Shown: positions 1 through 10,564, counted from the stretch's first letter. The stretch is 64,000 nt of DNA from Balamuthia mandrillaris (GCA_031835245.1 JAVKOQ010000105.1:62001-126000); one strand, 5' to 3'. The notes: generated by a model not told the origin, from the letters alone. Numbers and translations: made by a program.

Positions 1-2
1 GC

Positions 3-194
3 GGAACCGTCTTTCCTGATCTGCTAAAGTGGTACACGAAGCTCAAGCTTCCTCCACCCGCAGTGGTTCACCTGAATTCCATGCCCCACGGCCAGAAGCT
101 GGCGATGTTCAAGGAGTCTCAGCTGTGGTTCTTGGACCCCTCTGCCCAGTATTGTCGTCCCCCACAGCAGCCGGTCATCCCCAAAAGTAGGTGA
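3..194 (+). CDS. C-terminal fragment of an unidentified protein (5' end outside window)
   Basis: An open frame enters from the left edge and runs to a TGA at 192-194, giving about 63 residues ending in a Pro-Gln-Pro-rich tail (PQQPVIPKSR). It is rich in Leu, Lys and aromatic residues (for example LLKWYTKLKLPPP). I do not recognise the family. The last codons overlap a possible donor (GTAGGTGAG), so the exon could instead splice onward. The next recognisable exon at 399 starts its own Met and makes a complete small protein, so I prefer a stop here. No function is proposed. Confidence 0.4.
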   Translation, partial: GTVFPDLLKWYTKLKLPPPAVVHLNSMPHGQKLAMFKESQLWFLDPSAQYCRPPQQPVIPKSR

Positions 195-398
195 GCTCCA
201 GGGAAAGACTCTTTATATTATTTTTTTTTTGTTTCTGTGCAAAGGTGGGAAGAAAGTGAAAACAAACAAAAAAAAAAAAGAGAGAGAGCCTCTTTGCATC
301 TGCCTTAAACACTATTGTAGCCTGTGGTTTTGTGCAGACATATAAGGGTCAAAAAATAAAAAAAAAATAATATATACAAAAGAAAAACAAAAAAAGAG

Positions 399-785
399 AT
401 GCCCTTGGACCACTTGGTGTTGTTGAAGCTGAAGGAAGGCACCTCCAAGGAGACGGTGAGCGCCATTATCGCTGGCGCTGCTTCCCTTAAAAATATCCCA
501 GGCGTTTTGGAGCTCACCATCGGTTTTTCCACCAGCTTAATCTTTTCTCAGTGGTTTATTTTTTGTTTAAATAAGTCTTACGGTTTTTTTTTTTAATGTC
601 TACACACAACAGGAGAGAACATCTCGCCAGGCCGAGCCAAAGGCCACCACATAGGCCTGCGCGTGACCATGGACTCTGAGGAGACCCTGCAAAACTACGG
701 CCCCTGCGAGATCCACCAAGCCTTCGTCAGCGAGTTCGTGAAGCCCAACGTGGATGACATCACCTGTGTCGACTTTCTTTTTTGA
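399..785 (+). CDS. Stress-responsive A/B barrel (Dabb) domain protein
   Basis: Two exons, 399-522 and 613-785, joined over a 90-base intron (GTTTTT...CAACAG) keep frame and give 98 residues, the usual size of a single-domain Dabb protein. The N-terminus DHLVLLKLKEGT matches the first strand of the Dabb fold. The middle carries NIPGVLELTIGENIS, the second-strand 'LPGV...' region with the Asn-Ile-Ser turn, and the C-terminus has FVSEFVKPNVDDI, as in the family's final helix and strand. Dabb proteins are small dimeric alpha-beta barrels linked to stress responses in plants and bacteria. Their chemistry varies and cannot be read here. The start is the first Met of the domain, just after an A-rich leader. 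Confidence 0.8.
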
Positions 786-1267
786 TCATCAAGGAATGGC
801 GGTATGTCCGGAATGTGAAGCATCCATTGGAATGCCGTCGTGTTGAATTAATTAATAATTACACGAAAAAAATGATTGAGATCTTCCCAAAAAAATCTCA
901 TATTTGCACAAAAACCAGATTTTAATTTCGGTTTCTCTGATAAATAAACCAGACAACTCTTTCCAATTGGTCATTGTACTGCTACAAGATATCCGATCTG
1001 CCGATCGCCGGCACCCTGACGACCCTCCGCTCAATCTCGTTGCCGATGGCAGGCTGGCGCAAAGAAATCGGCTGACTTTGGCATCGGCCTTCTGCCGCCG
1101 CACAACACATGTTTTGTGACCAAACACCGAATCGAACGGCAACAAAAGTCAAAACAGCAAAACCTCCGCCTCTCAATTTTGTCTTCTTCTTCCCTCCTTT
1201 TTTTTTTCCCCTTTGTTGACAATAAGCAATAACACAGCGTTAGCACACTCCCCACACGCACCACCAC
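786..1267. other. Intergenic spacer between Dabb and barstar genes
   Basis: AT-rich just after the Dabb stop, then of balanced composition. I see no convincing gene on either strand. A T-rich run followed by a short leader precedes the barstar start at 1268. It probably holds the barstar promoter and the 3' end of the Dabb transcript. Confidence 0.4.
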
Positions 1268-1753
1268 ATGGACCTTCTTCCTACCATAGAGCTGGACGGC
1301 GATCGCATCAACGACCTGGACAGCTTCTTCGACGAGGTCACCGACAAGCTCCTCTCCTCCAACAGCAAGCCCTGGCCTCGCACCCTCGAAGCCTTTGACA
1401 AGCTCCTCGGCGGTCGCCGCTTCGCCAACACCCACAGCAACACCACCAACTCCAACAACAACGTCTACCAGTACCACTACAACAGCGCCATCCCGCGGCA
1501 GGGCGTCTGGCGGCTGCGCTGGCTCAACTCCAAGCGCTCCCAGAAGCAGCTGGGCTATGCCGCCACGGTGCGTTGGCTGGAGGGGCGCCTGGCCGAGATG
1601 CACCCCTCCAACAGGGAGCTGTGGCAGGGTCGGCTCCAGGCCGCCAAGAACGGGAAGGGCGACACGCTCTTTGACCAGCTGGTGAACATGATCAGGCAGC
1701 ACGCCCCGTTGGTGGAGATCTCGGACGAGGGAGTCATCCTGGAGCTTGCCTGA
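1268..1753 (+). CDS. Barstar-family ribonuclease inhibitor homologue
   Basis: Intronless, 161 residues. The start IELDGDRINDLDSFFDEVTD and the following WPRTLEAFDKLLGG match the first strand, first helix and the 'W-x-L-[DE]-A-x-D-x-LL' segment of bacterial barstar-like proteins. Later come LRWLNSKRSQKQLGYA, HPSNRE and TLFDQLVNMIRQH, the typical C-terminal half of the longer barstar-like subfamily. Barstar folds bind and block barnase-type RNases. No barnase-like gene is visible nearby, so a partner is unknown. An Asn/Thr-rich stretch of about 25 residues (near residues 52-77) interrupts the core between the second helix and the next strand. The family is mainly bacterial, so acquisition by transfer is likely but inferred. 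Base composition is somewhat GC-richer than the flanks. Confidence 0.8.
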   Translation: MDLLPTIELDGDRINDLDSFFDEVTDKLLSSNSKPWPRTLEAFDKLLGGRRFANTHSNTTNSNNNVYQYHYNSAIPRQGVWRLRWLNSKRSQKQLGYAATVRWLEGRLAEMHPSNRELWQGRLQAAKNGKGDTLFDQLVNMIRQHAPLVEISDEGVILELA

Positions 1754-2044
1754 AGGAGGAGATAGTTAGAAGACATGAGAGCGAGTGGGACACACACGTG
1801 AAAAGGAACGCTGTTCACTTTCCTTTGTTCTTGTTTTGTTTTTGTTAGAGAAGAAGAAACGCCTTTTAGAAAAAGCATTGGCTTCTATCGTACTATCCAT
1901 ATTTTTTTTGACATGAATGAACAGCAAGCTGAACGCCGCATATATATTATTATTTTCATTTTTTAAATAAAAAGCCTAGTCTGTGTGGAATACAGAGCAG
2001 CTGTATCTCAGTGCTCTGTGAGATACAGCGGAGGCCTATGCTCC

Positions 2045-2090
<46 letters not shown>

Positions 2091-2572
2091 CATGGCGAAA
2101 GTGAGGTAAGGATAAAATTTTGTGATAATTGACGATAATATTCTAATTAAGGAAAACATGACAGGATAAATCATGAATATCGGATAATTCCTAACCGGTA
2201 GAAAGGGCGTTAACCAAGTACTCCTCACCGATCTGTCCAGCCAGGTTGCGAGTAACAAAAGCAAGAAAACCTGGACAGATCCCGCCCACGAGCGTTCCGG
2301 TAGTTTCGACGATAATTATAGCCTAAATAGAAGATTGTTTATTGTTTTCGTTAAGGCTGTTTGTTCCCTTCAACAACAAAAGGGCCTTGAGCCAAACGGA
2401 CCGAAAGAGATTAAAACAAAAGAAGCGGCTCTGATTCTCTCTTTGATCTTTTTTTTTTGTTTTCTGCGATATTTGTAACACGAAGAAGAAGAAGAAGAAA
2501 AAGAAAAAGAAGATATAAAGCTTTTCTTTTGTTCTTTTTCAACAGTTTGCGGTTCGTTAACGACCGACGAAA
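1754..2572. other. Intergenic region with two hairpin-forming inverted repeats
   Basis: No gene is seen. A perfect 11-bp stem with an 8-base loop lies at 2000-2029 (arm GCTGTATCTCA). A second 11-bp inverted repeat pairs 2230-2240 with 2271-2281 (arm GATCTGTCCAG, 30-base loop). A (CT)n run lies between them. AT-rich DNA and A/GAA-rich runs precede the next start at 2573. The stretch should contain the barstar 3' end and the RhoGEF promoter. Confidence 0.5.
2047..2086. repeat. (CT)20 microsatellite
   Basis: An uninterrupted CT dinucleotide run, directly downstream of the 2000-2029 hairpin. It lies in intergenic DNA, unlike most repeats of this window, which are intronic. Confidence 0.95.
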
Positions 2573-2956
2573 ATGACGGAAGAGGCCGAAACGTTGGCTT
2601 CTGTTGTCGTGAGTACCTTTTTTTTGTTTTGTTTTGTTTTGTTTTGTTTTACTTTTGCTCATAATACCGGTCTTTTCTCTGGGGAATCTATCTCTCCATA
2701 GGTTACCTATGGACCTTCGGGCGTCGAATACAAGTTTCAACTGGCGTTAAACAACTCTGTCGATGATGTCAAGGTCTATATTATTGTTGTTGTCTCTTTT
2801 TTTCATTTTCGTTTTCGTTAACGCTTCCCTTAATTTTTGTATATGACAGAGTCTATTGGCGAAGGAGCTGCCAGAGCAGGGTGCTTCTATAAATGAAGCC
2901 GTGCTTACTATGGCTGGCGTATTTTTCTTCTTTCGTTTTCTCATTCTCTCATTCTC

Positions 2957-3000
<44 letters not shown>

Positions 3001-4115
3001 CTTCTCTCATTTCGCTTCGTTCTCTCATTCTCTTTCTTCTCTCTGTTTGTTCTCTTGTTCTTCTTCTTGTTTTTCTTGTTCTTCTTCTTCTTGGTCTCTT
3101 CTTCTTGTTCTTCTTCTTGTTCTTCTTCTTGTTCTTCTTCTTGTTCTTCTTCTTGTTCTTCTTCTTGTTCTTCTTCTTCTTGTTCTTCTTCTTCTTCTTC
3201 TTCTTCTTGTTCTTCTTCTTCTTCTTCTTCTTCTTCTTCTTCTTCTTCTTCTTCTTCTTCTTCTTCTTCTTTCTCTCTCTTACTATCTTGCTTTGTTAAC
3301 ATACTCCAAACCTCAAAATAAAGCTTCACGAAAGACTGGAACGACTCAAAGACAAAGAAGAAAAGATGGAGATCTTGGAGGAAGAACTGGTCGCTCGCGA
3401 AGCCTTCGTCTCCGGCCTGGAGCACTACGAGGAAAGAAAGAAGGAGCTGCAGGAGAAAGAGGAGCACCTCAAGAAATGGGAGTACCAGCTGAAGGAGGAG
3501 AAGGCCAAGCGGTTGGGTTTAACGGTGGAGCGATTGGACGAGTTGAACGGGCTGAGCGAGGCAACGGTGAGGAGGATGCAGAGCATGGTGCGCCGATGGA
3601 AGCTGCGCTATACCTTCAGGAAAGCAGGTTGGCACATGTTCTTTGTTGCTCTTTGGTTTGGTTCGTTACTTAACCAATATATAGTGATCGAATGGAAGGA
3701 GTCGAAAGTGGAGGATGCGTTGTTGATGCGAAGACGTGCCGCTGCTTTGAAGGAGATCGTCGAGTCTGAAGGCGTTTACATGAAGAACCTCAAAACCTTT
3801 GTAAAGGTATCGTCGTCTTCCAAACTCTTGTTTTGTTGTTCTCTCTTCTTTTTCCTGCTCTCTTCTCCTCCATGTATCCTTCTTTTCTCAAACAAAAACA
3901 TCATACAAAAGGAATATGTAATACCTATCAAAGAGAAAGGGCTAATGACGCCAGAAGAACAAGCCACCGTCTTCTCAAGCGTTCATGATATCCTAGCCTT
4001 GACTCGCGACTTTTACGCTCAACTCAAGCAGCGTTTCTCTCAATGGCCAGAAGTCCATACTTTCGGGCAATTGTTTATCGAATGGGTCCTTATTCTCACC
4101 CTTTATCCCTTGCTT

Positions 4116-4150
<35 letters not shown>

Positions 4151-4458
4151 TCTCTCTCTCTCTCCCTCTCTCCCTCTCCCTCTCGCTCTCCCTCACCGGT
4201 TTCTTTTTTTGTTTTATCACAAAAGGCTCCATCAATGAAAACCTATAGAGGTTATATAGAGAACTTTGATGCAGGTTCCCAGTTTGTAGAATACTTACGC
4301 ACCGAGAAAGGCAGAAAGGAACGTGAAGAACTTGTTGACTTCTTAAACGTACATTTGCTTTCTTTTATATTGCTCAATTATTTCGTTTTATCTCAATCTA
4401 AACTCTCTCTCCCCCCCTCTCGATCTCTCTCTCGCTCTCTCTGTCTCTTTCTGTCTCG

Positions 4459-4504
<46 letters not shown>

Positions 4505-5088
4505 GCATGCTTCAATCAAAACCAGTCAAGACCTTAGTTCTTATCTCATCATGCCTGTTCAGAGGCTTCCTCGTTATCAGATCCTTTTAAAAGTGAGTTC
4601 TTTGCTTTTCGTCTCGTGTCTCTATTGTAAATTCTTGTCTTTTCTTGCTTTATCCTTTGCTCAGCATTTGTTTCATAACAAACATAGGAACTGTTAAAAC
4701 ATACAGTGGAAGAGCATGTGGACTATCAAAACTTGAACACAGCTCTCGACCTCATCAAGGAGATCAATAATTTCATGAATCAGGCCAAAAAGGAGTCCGA
4801 CACGCTCAAAGAGATAGAAGAAATAGAGCAAGAACAAGGCTCGCACATCAAACACAGACACTTTGGTCAAGCACTCAGCGGAAAGGGTTTGTTATCCTCT
4901 TTCTTCTTCCTCCGTTCCATATACATTCTAACATTGAGATAAATAGGGACGGCAGGCATCAAACTTGCTCTTCGACACGTGAAGAAGGACAGAACGCTTC
5001 AAAGAGGTGCCACTACCGCCAGTCTCTTCCAAAGTTCTGGCAAACAAATCGAACTTCAGAGCATTCTAACAGTTCATCTCTCCCTCCG

Positions 5089-5144
<56 letters not shown>

Positions 5145-6970
5145 TACTTGTTTTTCAAACAAATAGAGAATGAAGCTTCAATCCACTCTCAAGTGCAAAG
5201 GCAAGCTAAAGGTATCGGTGTCATCTGGCCGTCACCTGTTGCCGCTGGATTTAGGTATTGTTGATTCTGTTGTTCTTGTTAATATGATATTGGTTGATAT
5301 GGATAAATGGACGACAAACAAAAGGTGGTACATCGGATCCATATGCAACAATAACTTTGGGTGATGTGACCTTCAAGACAAAAGTCGTACCCAAAACGTT
5401 GGAACCCAAATGGCAGCAAACTTTTGTCTTGTAAGTCGTTGTCGTTTTGTTCTTGTTCTGCTGGATGTTCTAATTCCTGTTCTTCTTCTATTCATTAGTA
5501 CTGTCGATAATGCTTCTCAACTGCTTCGCTTTGAGTGTTGGGACTGGAATCGACTCATCAGCGATGATTGTACGCACCCTTTCAATCCCTCTTTTCTCTT
5601 TTCTTTTCCATCTTCATGCTCCTAAACTTCTCTTCTTTTTGTTAGTTATCGGCAAAGTGGAAATAGCTTTAGACACCATTCTAAGAGACCAAGACAAAGA
5701 CAAACCCAAATGGTATGCTCTCTCCACGGATGCTGAGGCGCATAGCACTCATCACCAACTGCACGGCGATTCCTTCTTGGGAGAATTGGAGCTGAGCTTC
5801 GAGTTTGTGGGAGAGATGGAAGAAATGACGGAGGAAGAGAAGACGGCGGCCATGAAAGCATTGTTGGAGCAGCAACGTCAACAACAGCAAAAGAAGAGTC
5901 CAACTTCTCCCAAACTTAGTATGTTGCGAAGTGGCTCGTTGTTGGAAGACGACGAAGAAAAGAAGAAGGAGAAGAAGGAAAAGAAAGAAAAGAAGGAGAA
6001 GAAGGAGAAGAAGGAGAAGAACGAGGAAAAAGCCGAGAAGGACCAGAACGGAGAGAACCACCCATCAGAGGAAGATCATCATCCTAAAACTGAAGACAAG
6101 AAAGAGAATGAAAAGGAGAAAGACAAAACGAAAGAAGGAAAGGAAAAGAAACAGGCTCGAAAGAATACAGCAGAGAGTGTGTTATCTCCTCGACACAAGT
6201 CTCGTTCTGGCAGCTCCTTTAAGAAATGGAGACACACCGTCACAGGTGTTGCCAGCGGCGACGGAGAAACAGGAGGAGAAGGCGGAGTGACGCCTCCTTC
6301 TTCAGGCAGTCCTTATGCTGGACGTCGTTCTCGCAAGGATAGAGAAGAGGACAAAGAGAGAGACACCCTCCCAAGGCAATCCACCTACGAAGGCAGTTTA
6401 CGTAAAGGAAAGCGAGCCAGAGAAAGGGAGGAAGTACGAGACGAAGGACAAGAAGCAATGAGCAGGTCGGCAACGCTGATAAAAGAAAGTGAAGCGTCAG
6501 GAAGCGGCGTTATCGGCAAAGTGAAAAGAAGGAACAGCGGACGTTCTTCCGGGACGTTGAGAAGAAAGAAGGAGAAAAAGGAGAAGAAAGACAAGAAAGA
6601 GAAGAGCCGACGAGAAAAGAAAGAGAAGGACAAGAAGGATAAGAAAGAGGAGAAGGAGGAAAAAAAAGAGGAGAAAGACAAGAAGAAGGAAAAGAAAGAA
6701 GCTAAAGAAAAAGTGAAGAAGCTGGAGAAGAAGGACGCAAAGAAGGAACAGAAGGAAATAAGCGAAGCAAAAGAAAAGCCAGAGGAAGAAGATGAGTGGG
6801 ACTTTTCCCCACGAACGGCCGCTGAAAGGGAAGCCAAGGCCGCCAAAGAGACTGCCAAAAAGACAATCAACCACAGTAACTCAGAAAAAGAAGAACAGCG
6901 AACTGAACAGAAGGAAGCTTCCTCATCCTCAGCTCCAGAGAGCGAGGAGGAAGCCAAAGGTCTCTCTCTT

Positions 6971-7006
<36 letters not shown>

Positions 7007-7100
7007 TCCCTCTCCCTCTCCCTCTCCCTCTCCCTCTCTCCCTCTCCCTCTCCCCTCTCCCTCTCCCTCTCCCTCTCTCCCTCCCTCTCCCTCTCCCTCT

Positions 7101-7144
<44 letters not shown>

Positions 7145-7573
7145 CTCCTTTGACGAAACTCATCATATAAAGCATTACCAGTGACAAGATCAACAAAGCA
7201 TTTGACGCTGGACGAGTTGAACCAAATGCTGAGAGAGAAGCGAAAGCAAGCCAGAAAGGGCAAAATCGCTCCCAACAATACTCTCGAGGCTGCTGCTGAC
7301 CTGTGCGTCTCTCTCGTTCCCTCTTATCTCTTTTTCGTTTTTCCCTTCTGACTCGGCAAAATAAATAACAGGAATGGTGAGAAGGGAGGACTGAGCAATG
7401 GTTTGAGCAATGGAAGCGACAAAAAGGAACAGAGTTTGGCCCTCAAGGTAAAGGAACGTTTGGCTGCCGAGTGCGCTTCCTCTTCCTCCAGCGACGAAGA
7501 TGACAAGGACGAACAAATCAGCACTCCAAAAGCGACAGCATCAACTAACACGAAGAAAGACAAACACAAATAA
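2573..7573 (+). CDS. RhoGEF (DH domain) and C2 domain protein with long charged tail
   Basis: A multi-exon gene. Exon 1 (2573-2608) encodes [12 protein letters not shown]. Exon 2 starts at 2702 with a ubiquitin-like-looking stretch, followed by a charged coiled coil (about 3306-3620). A Dbl-homology domain spans roughly 3720-4860: [20 protein letters not shown] begins helix 1, and [18 protein letters not shown] is the conserved CR3 helix that contacts Rho GTPases. A C2 domain follows (about 5170-5800), with [11 protein letters not shown] and [12 protein letters not shown] typical of the fold. Then come several hundred Lys/Glu-rich residues (5930-6780) and a small Ser/Lys tail ending KKDKHK. 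DH domains catalyse GDP/GTP exchange on Rho GTPases, and C2 suggests membrane or lipid binding. I see no clear PH domain after DH, which is unusual. Introns carry long sense-strand CT/TTC runs. The last exon is duplicated at 10826. Confidence 0.85.
2959..3272. repeat. Intronic CT then TTC/TTCTTG microsatellites
   Basis: Within a RhoGEF intron: a CT run near 2959-2996, a mixed pyrimidine bridge, then tandem TTCTTCTTG and pure TTC units to about 3272, close to the acceptor near 3322. The pyrimidine strand is the sense strand of the host gene. Confidence 0.9.
4119..4195. repeat. Intronic CT/CCCTCT microsatellite
   Basis: A CT-rich array inside a RhoGEF intron between DH-domain exons. Similar sense-pyrimidine runs lie at about 4400-4500 and 5090-5142 in the next introns of the same gene. 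Confidence 0.85.
6962..7142. repeat. Intronic (CT)n and (CCCTCT)n array
   Basis: About 180 bases of CT and CCCTCT units filling most of the intron that follows the Lys-rich exon. The donor lies at about 6960 and the acceptor at about 7180 (ATTACCAG). Confidence 0.9.
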
Positions 7574-8388
7574 GCACCGCTTTTAGTATTTGAGTCTTTT
7601 GTTTTGTTGTAAACATTTCTTTCTGCCACGACCTCATGCACCTGTGCAACCATTCTTGTTCTTCTCTTCTCTTTTCTTCTTCTTGTCGTTCGTTGCTCCC
7701 ACAAGTCTTCTGTAGACATCAACAAAGAATAGACTAAAGAGCTCATCAATAGCGAATATAGCGGATTTTCGGAAGGAGTGCCCTCTTTTTACTTTGGTTT
7801 TTTTCGTCGCCAAAGCCGCCAACCCCAAAAACCTGAAGGGTGTGGGTTGAAGGGCGGGAAGACATTGCATTTCTAAAGGAGGAAGAATTGGGCGTAAGGA
7901 ATTTGCGAAGAGGGAATCCTTTGCTATAGGAACAGAGCGAAAGAAGAAAATGGATGAAGCCACGAATGCAACAGCGGTCTTTATCCCTACCGACGATGGT
8001 TCTCTTCCTTGTAAAACCCGAAGGTGCCTTTCCTCCTCTTTTACTCTTGCTTTGCTTTTTTGTTCACAAAAAGAAACTACCCAAAAAAACCAACTTTTTG
8101 CGGAGAGAAGACAGTTTGAGTTGGATCAATACTATGACCACATCCAACCGCACACGTTTGACACTCGCATCGTTGCCTTCTCTCTGGAAGAGGCCAAGGC
8201 GTGGCGGGAGTACAATCGCGGAGCGGCGGAAGGAGGAGGGCTTGTTGGCAGGCTTGAAGGCCCGGCTGGAGGAGGCCATCCATCCCGTTCCCCCTCTCCA
8301 CAAAGATGCGGTGGACAAGGACGAGGAGGCTCTTAGGCTGCTTCTAGTGGAAGCCTTGCGAAGCAGCAGGTTGGTGCAACTGTCTTGT
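7375..8388 (+). repeat. Copy 1 of a diverged segmental duplication
   Basis: This segment begins inside the last RhoGEF exon and ends inside the second exon of a CDC123-type gene. It aligns collinearly with 10826-11916, with base changes, small indels and one micro-inversion. Alignment starts at the shared TGGTGAGAAGGGAGG and ends at the shared CTGTCTTGT. The spacers between the two gene parts are more diverged than the coding parts. This argues against an assembly error. Confidence 0.9.
7950..8388 (+). pseudogene. Truncated, rearranged 5' fragment of a CDC123 (D123) gene
   Basis: Copy of the first two exons of the CDC123 gene at 11398. The start MDEATNATAVFIPTDDGS and exon 2 (QFELDQYYDHIQPHTFDTR) are recognisable. 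Compared with the intact copy, about a dozen bases are missing after the GAAEL-equivalent position. The stretch coding the FVRLS motif is lost, and a 19-base piece around 8286-8304 is inverted. Homology then stops at 8388, followed by TAA and a CT repeat. It therefore lacks the catalytic ATP-grasp body and should not make a working protein. It lies directly downstream of the true RhoGEF end, so it marks the original RhoGEF-CDC123 order. Confidence 0.85.
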
Positions 8389-8418
8389 AAATAAACTCAG
8401 ACTCTCTTCCCTCACTCC

Positions 8419-8479
<61 letters not shown>

Positions 8480-9103
8480 CCTCCAATCACAGCTCTTCTG
8501 ACTTCTCTCTTCTCTCAACTTTCCGGGATTAAGGGCCTGGTAGTTCTCCCCCTCTGTTGTGTGCCCCTGCTCATGGATACCTTTTTGGCATGGGCGGCGC
8601 TCTGTCTCCTGCTTCTCCTTCCCTGGCTGGAGCACGGCGTTCTTTCTCCTTTCTCTCTTTCCCTGCACTTGGTGAAATTAAAAGCTGCCGATTGGCCAAA
8701 AATAAGAATTCCGGAAGCATGTGACTTTCGTTGTCCTTTTTTCACAATTTACCCGCGCACGTGCCGAACACGGTTTTCTCACAAAAGGAAATGGTAATTT
8801 TAATAACCTATTAATTAATAGGTGTTGGTCAAACCCTTTCTGTTTCTAGCTTGAATTTTATTGGTAGACCAGTCTTTTCTTCCAAATAAAGTCAAGGAGC
8901 ACAGGTGGGTCAGGGAAACGACTGTTCATCGACAGTGTTCGGCCTTCCTAATATCGAGTGTTCCGATCAACGGCCAGAGGGTTCCAATCTTCATTAACCA
9001 GTTACTTCTCGGGGACGATAACCAACGGACAAAGGACAAAGTCCCTTTTTGTTTGTTTACACTCACTCGCACACACACACACACACATACACACACACGA
9101 CTA
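8389..9103. other. Junction DNA 5' of the NIS-like gene with CT repeat, palindrome and CA repeat
   Basis: After the broken CDC123 copy come a (CT)n run (about 8419-8475), unique DNA without a convincing gene, and a perfect 18-bp palindrome at 8806-8823 (centre TTAATTAA). Then follows DNA open in the NIS frame from 8861. A (CA)n run at 9067-9098 sits immediately before the chosen ATG, so I treat this open stretch as 5' untranslated or remnant sequence. It probably includes the promoter of the NIS-like gene. Confidence 0.5.
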
Positions 9104-10432
9104 ATGGATGTGTTAAAAGGCGTTGCCAGCGGTGATGACAACTGTTCGACTGCCGGAGAGGTTGGACCGATGACGGCGTCGAAAGCGGCAGCAATGGCGA
9201 GCATATTTCCTCCAATCGATAGTGTCGAGGCCTACCGCGAACGCCGCCTCTATTGGGAGCGCTATGTGAATGAGGGCACGCGAACGTACAGCAAAATTTC
9301 CATGTACTCGGAGTTGCAGCCCAAGTATCGCAACAATAGTGACGCGAACAGCTTCCCCCTACTCTGCTATAAGGTGCCACGAGAGGACGTCAACGTCCAT
9401 CTCGTTGATCCATGTAATGCAGTGAAGACGGATTTTCTTCTTGACGGAGGCCAGTACGTGAAGTTTTGTCTCCATCCACAGTTTGAGCACGCTGGTGGTG
9501 AGTTTGACGACCTCAAACCCTATGAGCGACTCGAGGACGAACCAGTGGCACCAACGTCTTCCTCGCGTACACTCTATCCGTTTAACAAGGAATACGATAT
9601 CAAGGTGCACTGTCCGGTGCGTCTCTCGAGATACAACCGTGGCATTGGAGACAAAATGGCTCGTCACTACTTGGAGACGACACGTGCTCTCGCGACTGTC
9701 AATCTACCATTCTTCGCCTACATGGCGGAGACGCTTGCAGTTATATTCCCTGCGAAAGAGGGCAAGCGGAGCCACGGCTACGTGGTTCGCGAGCGGGATC
9801 CACTTCCCCGAATCGGGGGCAAGCCGCGACTCCTTATGCCCTGCTTTGCCCTCTATTCAAAAGACAAGTTCCATCCGGAGAAACGCCCACTCGTGATGGA
9901 CCTCATCGAGATGTCAGGCATGGAACCGTTGGATTTCATCCTCTCTAAGGTCTTCTATCCTGTCATTGAAAGTTGGACGCACATATTCCTCACGCAGGCA
10001 ATCGTCATCGAGCCACACGGGCAAAACCTGCTCCTTGAGATTGGCACCTGGCGCATCGTCCTGCGTGACTTTGACATTCACGTCCACGAGGGCCTGCGAA
10101 AGCAACTGGGCCTTCCACTGGGCGATTTTCATCCTGGCAATCTCTTTGGCGAGCCAACGGAGGATCGACCGTTTGGAAGCATCCCGAGTCTCTACTACGA
10201 CAAGTCTGTCGGCAAGCAATTTTTCGATTACTTGGCCCTCACCATGCAGGAGCACTACGGCATTCCCGTTGAGTTGCTCCAGGAGAAATGCCGCACGTTT
10301 TTCAAGGAGAAATTCCCCAACTACAGAGACTACATGCCCGAGGGATGGTACGACATTGTCGAAGAGGAACTCAGGAGGAACGTCTGGAAAGTGGGAAAAG
10401 CAGACGGCCCGGCGCGTTGGAGACCGAACTGA
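9104..10432 (+). CDS. NIS siderophore synthetase-like protein (IucA/IucC family), intronless
   Basis: 442 residues. The sequence shows the family's conserved blocks: SSSRTLYPFNKEYDIKVH (Ser-x-Arg-Thr around residues 153-156), then GYVVRERDPLP and LLMPCFALYS. Next comes EPHGQNLLLEI with E303, H305, Q307 and N308, followed by VLRDFD with R321-D322. The C-terminus resembles the FhuF-like domain. NIS synthetases are ATP-dependent ligases that join carboxylic acids such as citrate to amines or alcohols to build siderophores. Bacterial members are usually near 600 residues, so this one is short at its N-terminus. The frame is open back to 8861, but that part contains a CA repeat and does not look conserved, so I start at the Met at 9104. 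No introns, unlike most neighbours, and it sits between two duplicated host segments. Transfer is likely (inference). The substrate is unknown. Confidence 0.75.
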   Translation: MDVLKGVASGDDNCSTAGEVGPMTASKAAAMASIFPPIDSVEAYRERRLYWERYVNEGTRTYSKISMYSELQPKYRNNSDANSFPLLCYKVPREDVNVHLVDPCNAVKTDFLLDGGQYVKFCLHPQFEHAGGEFDDLKPYERLEDEPVAPTSSSRTLYPFNKEYDIKVHCPVRLSRYNRGIGDKMARHYLETTRALATVNLPFFAYMAETLAVIFPAKEGKRSHGYVVRERDPLPRIGGKPRLLMPCFALYSKDKFHPEKRPLVMDLIEMSGMEPLDFILSKVFYPVIESWTHIFLTQAIVIEPHGQNLLLEIGTWRIVLRDFDIHVHEGLRKQLGLPLGDFHPGNLFGEPTEDRPFGSIPSLYYDKSVGKQFFDYLALTMQEHYGIPVELLQEKCRTFFKEKFPNYRDYMPEGWYDIVEEELRRNVWKVGKADGPARWRPN

Positions 10433-10564
10433 AGCGCTACCCCGCCGGACCAAGTTTTCCCAGTTCTACAATACTTTTAAAAAAAATATTCAAGTTTGTT
10501 GAGAAAAAAATATGTAACGGTGATCGCGTCCTCTTGTGTTTATTTATGAGAGGGGACACGTGCA

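Noticed and set aside
2856-2900. Ubiquitin-like domain at the RhoGEF N-terminus
   Set aside because: Only a vague pattern over exons 2-3. Not enough to name a domain.
2856-3321. Long open frames over CT/TTC arrays (poly-Ser, poly-Leu, poly-Phe or poly-Glu products)
   Set aside because: Simple repeats are open in several frames on both strands. These are introns of the RhoGEF gene.
8861-9103. N-terminal extension of the NIS-like protein
   Set aside because: Open in frame but contains a CA repeat coding Thr-His and shows no family similarity, so I treat it as leader DNA.
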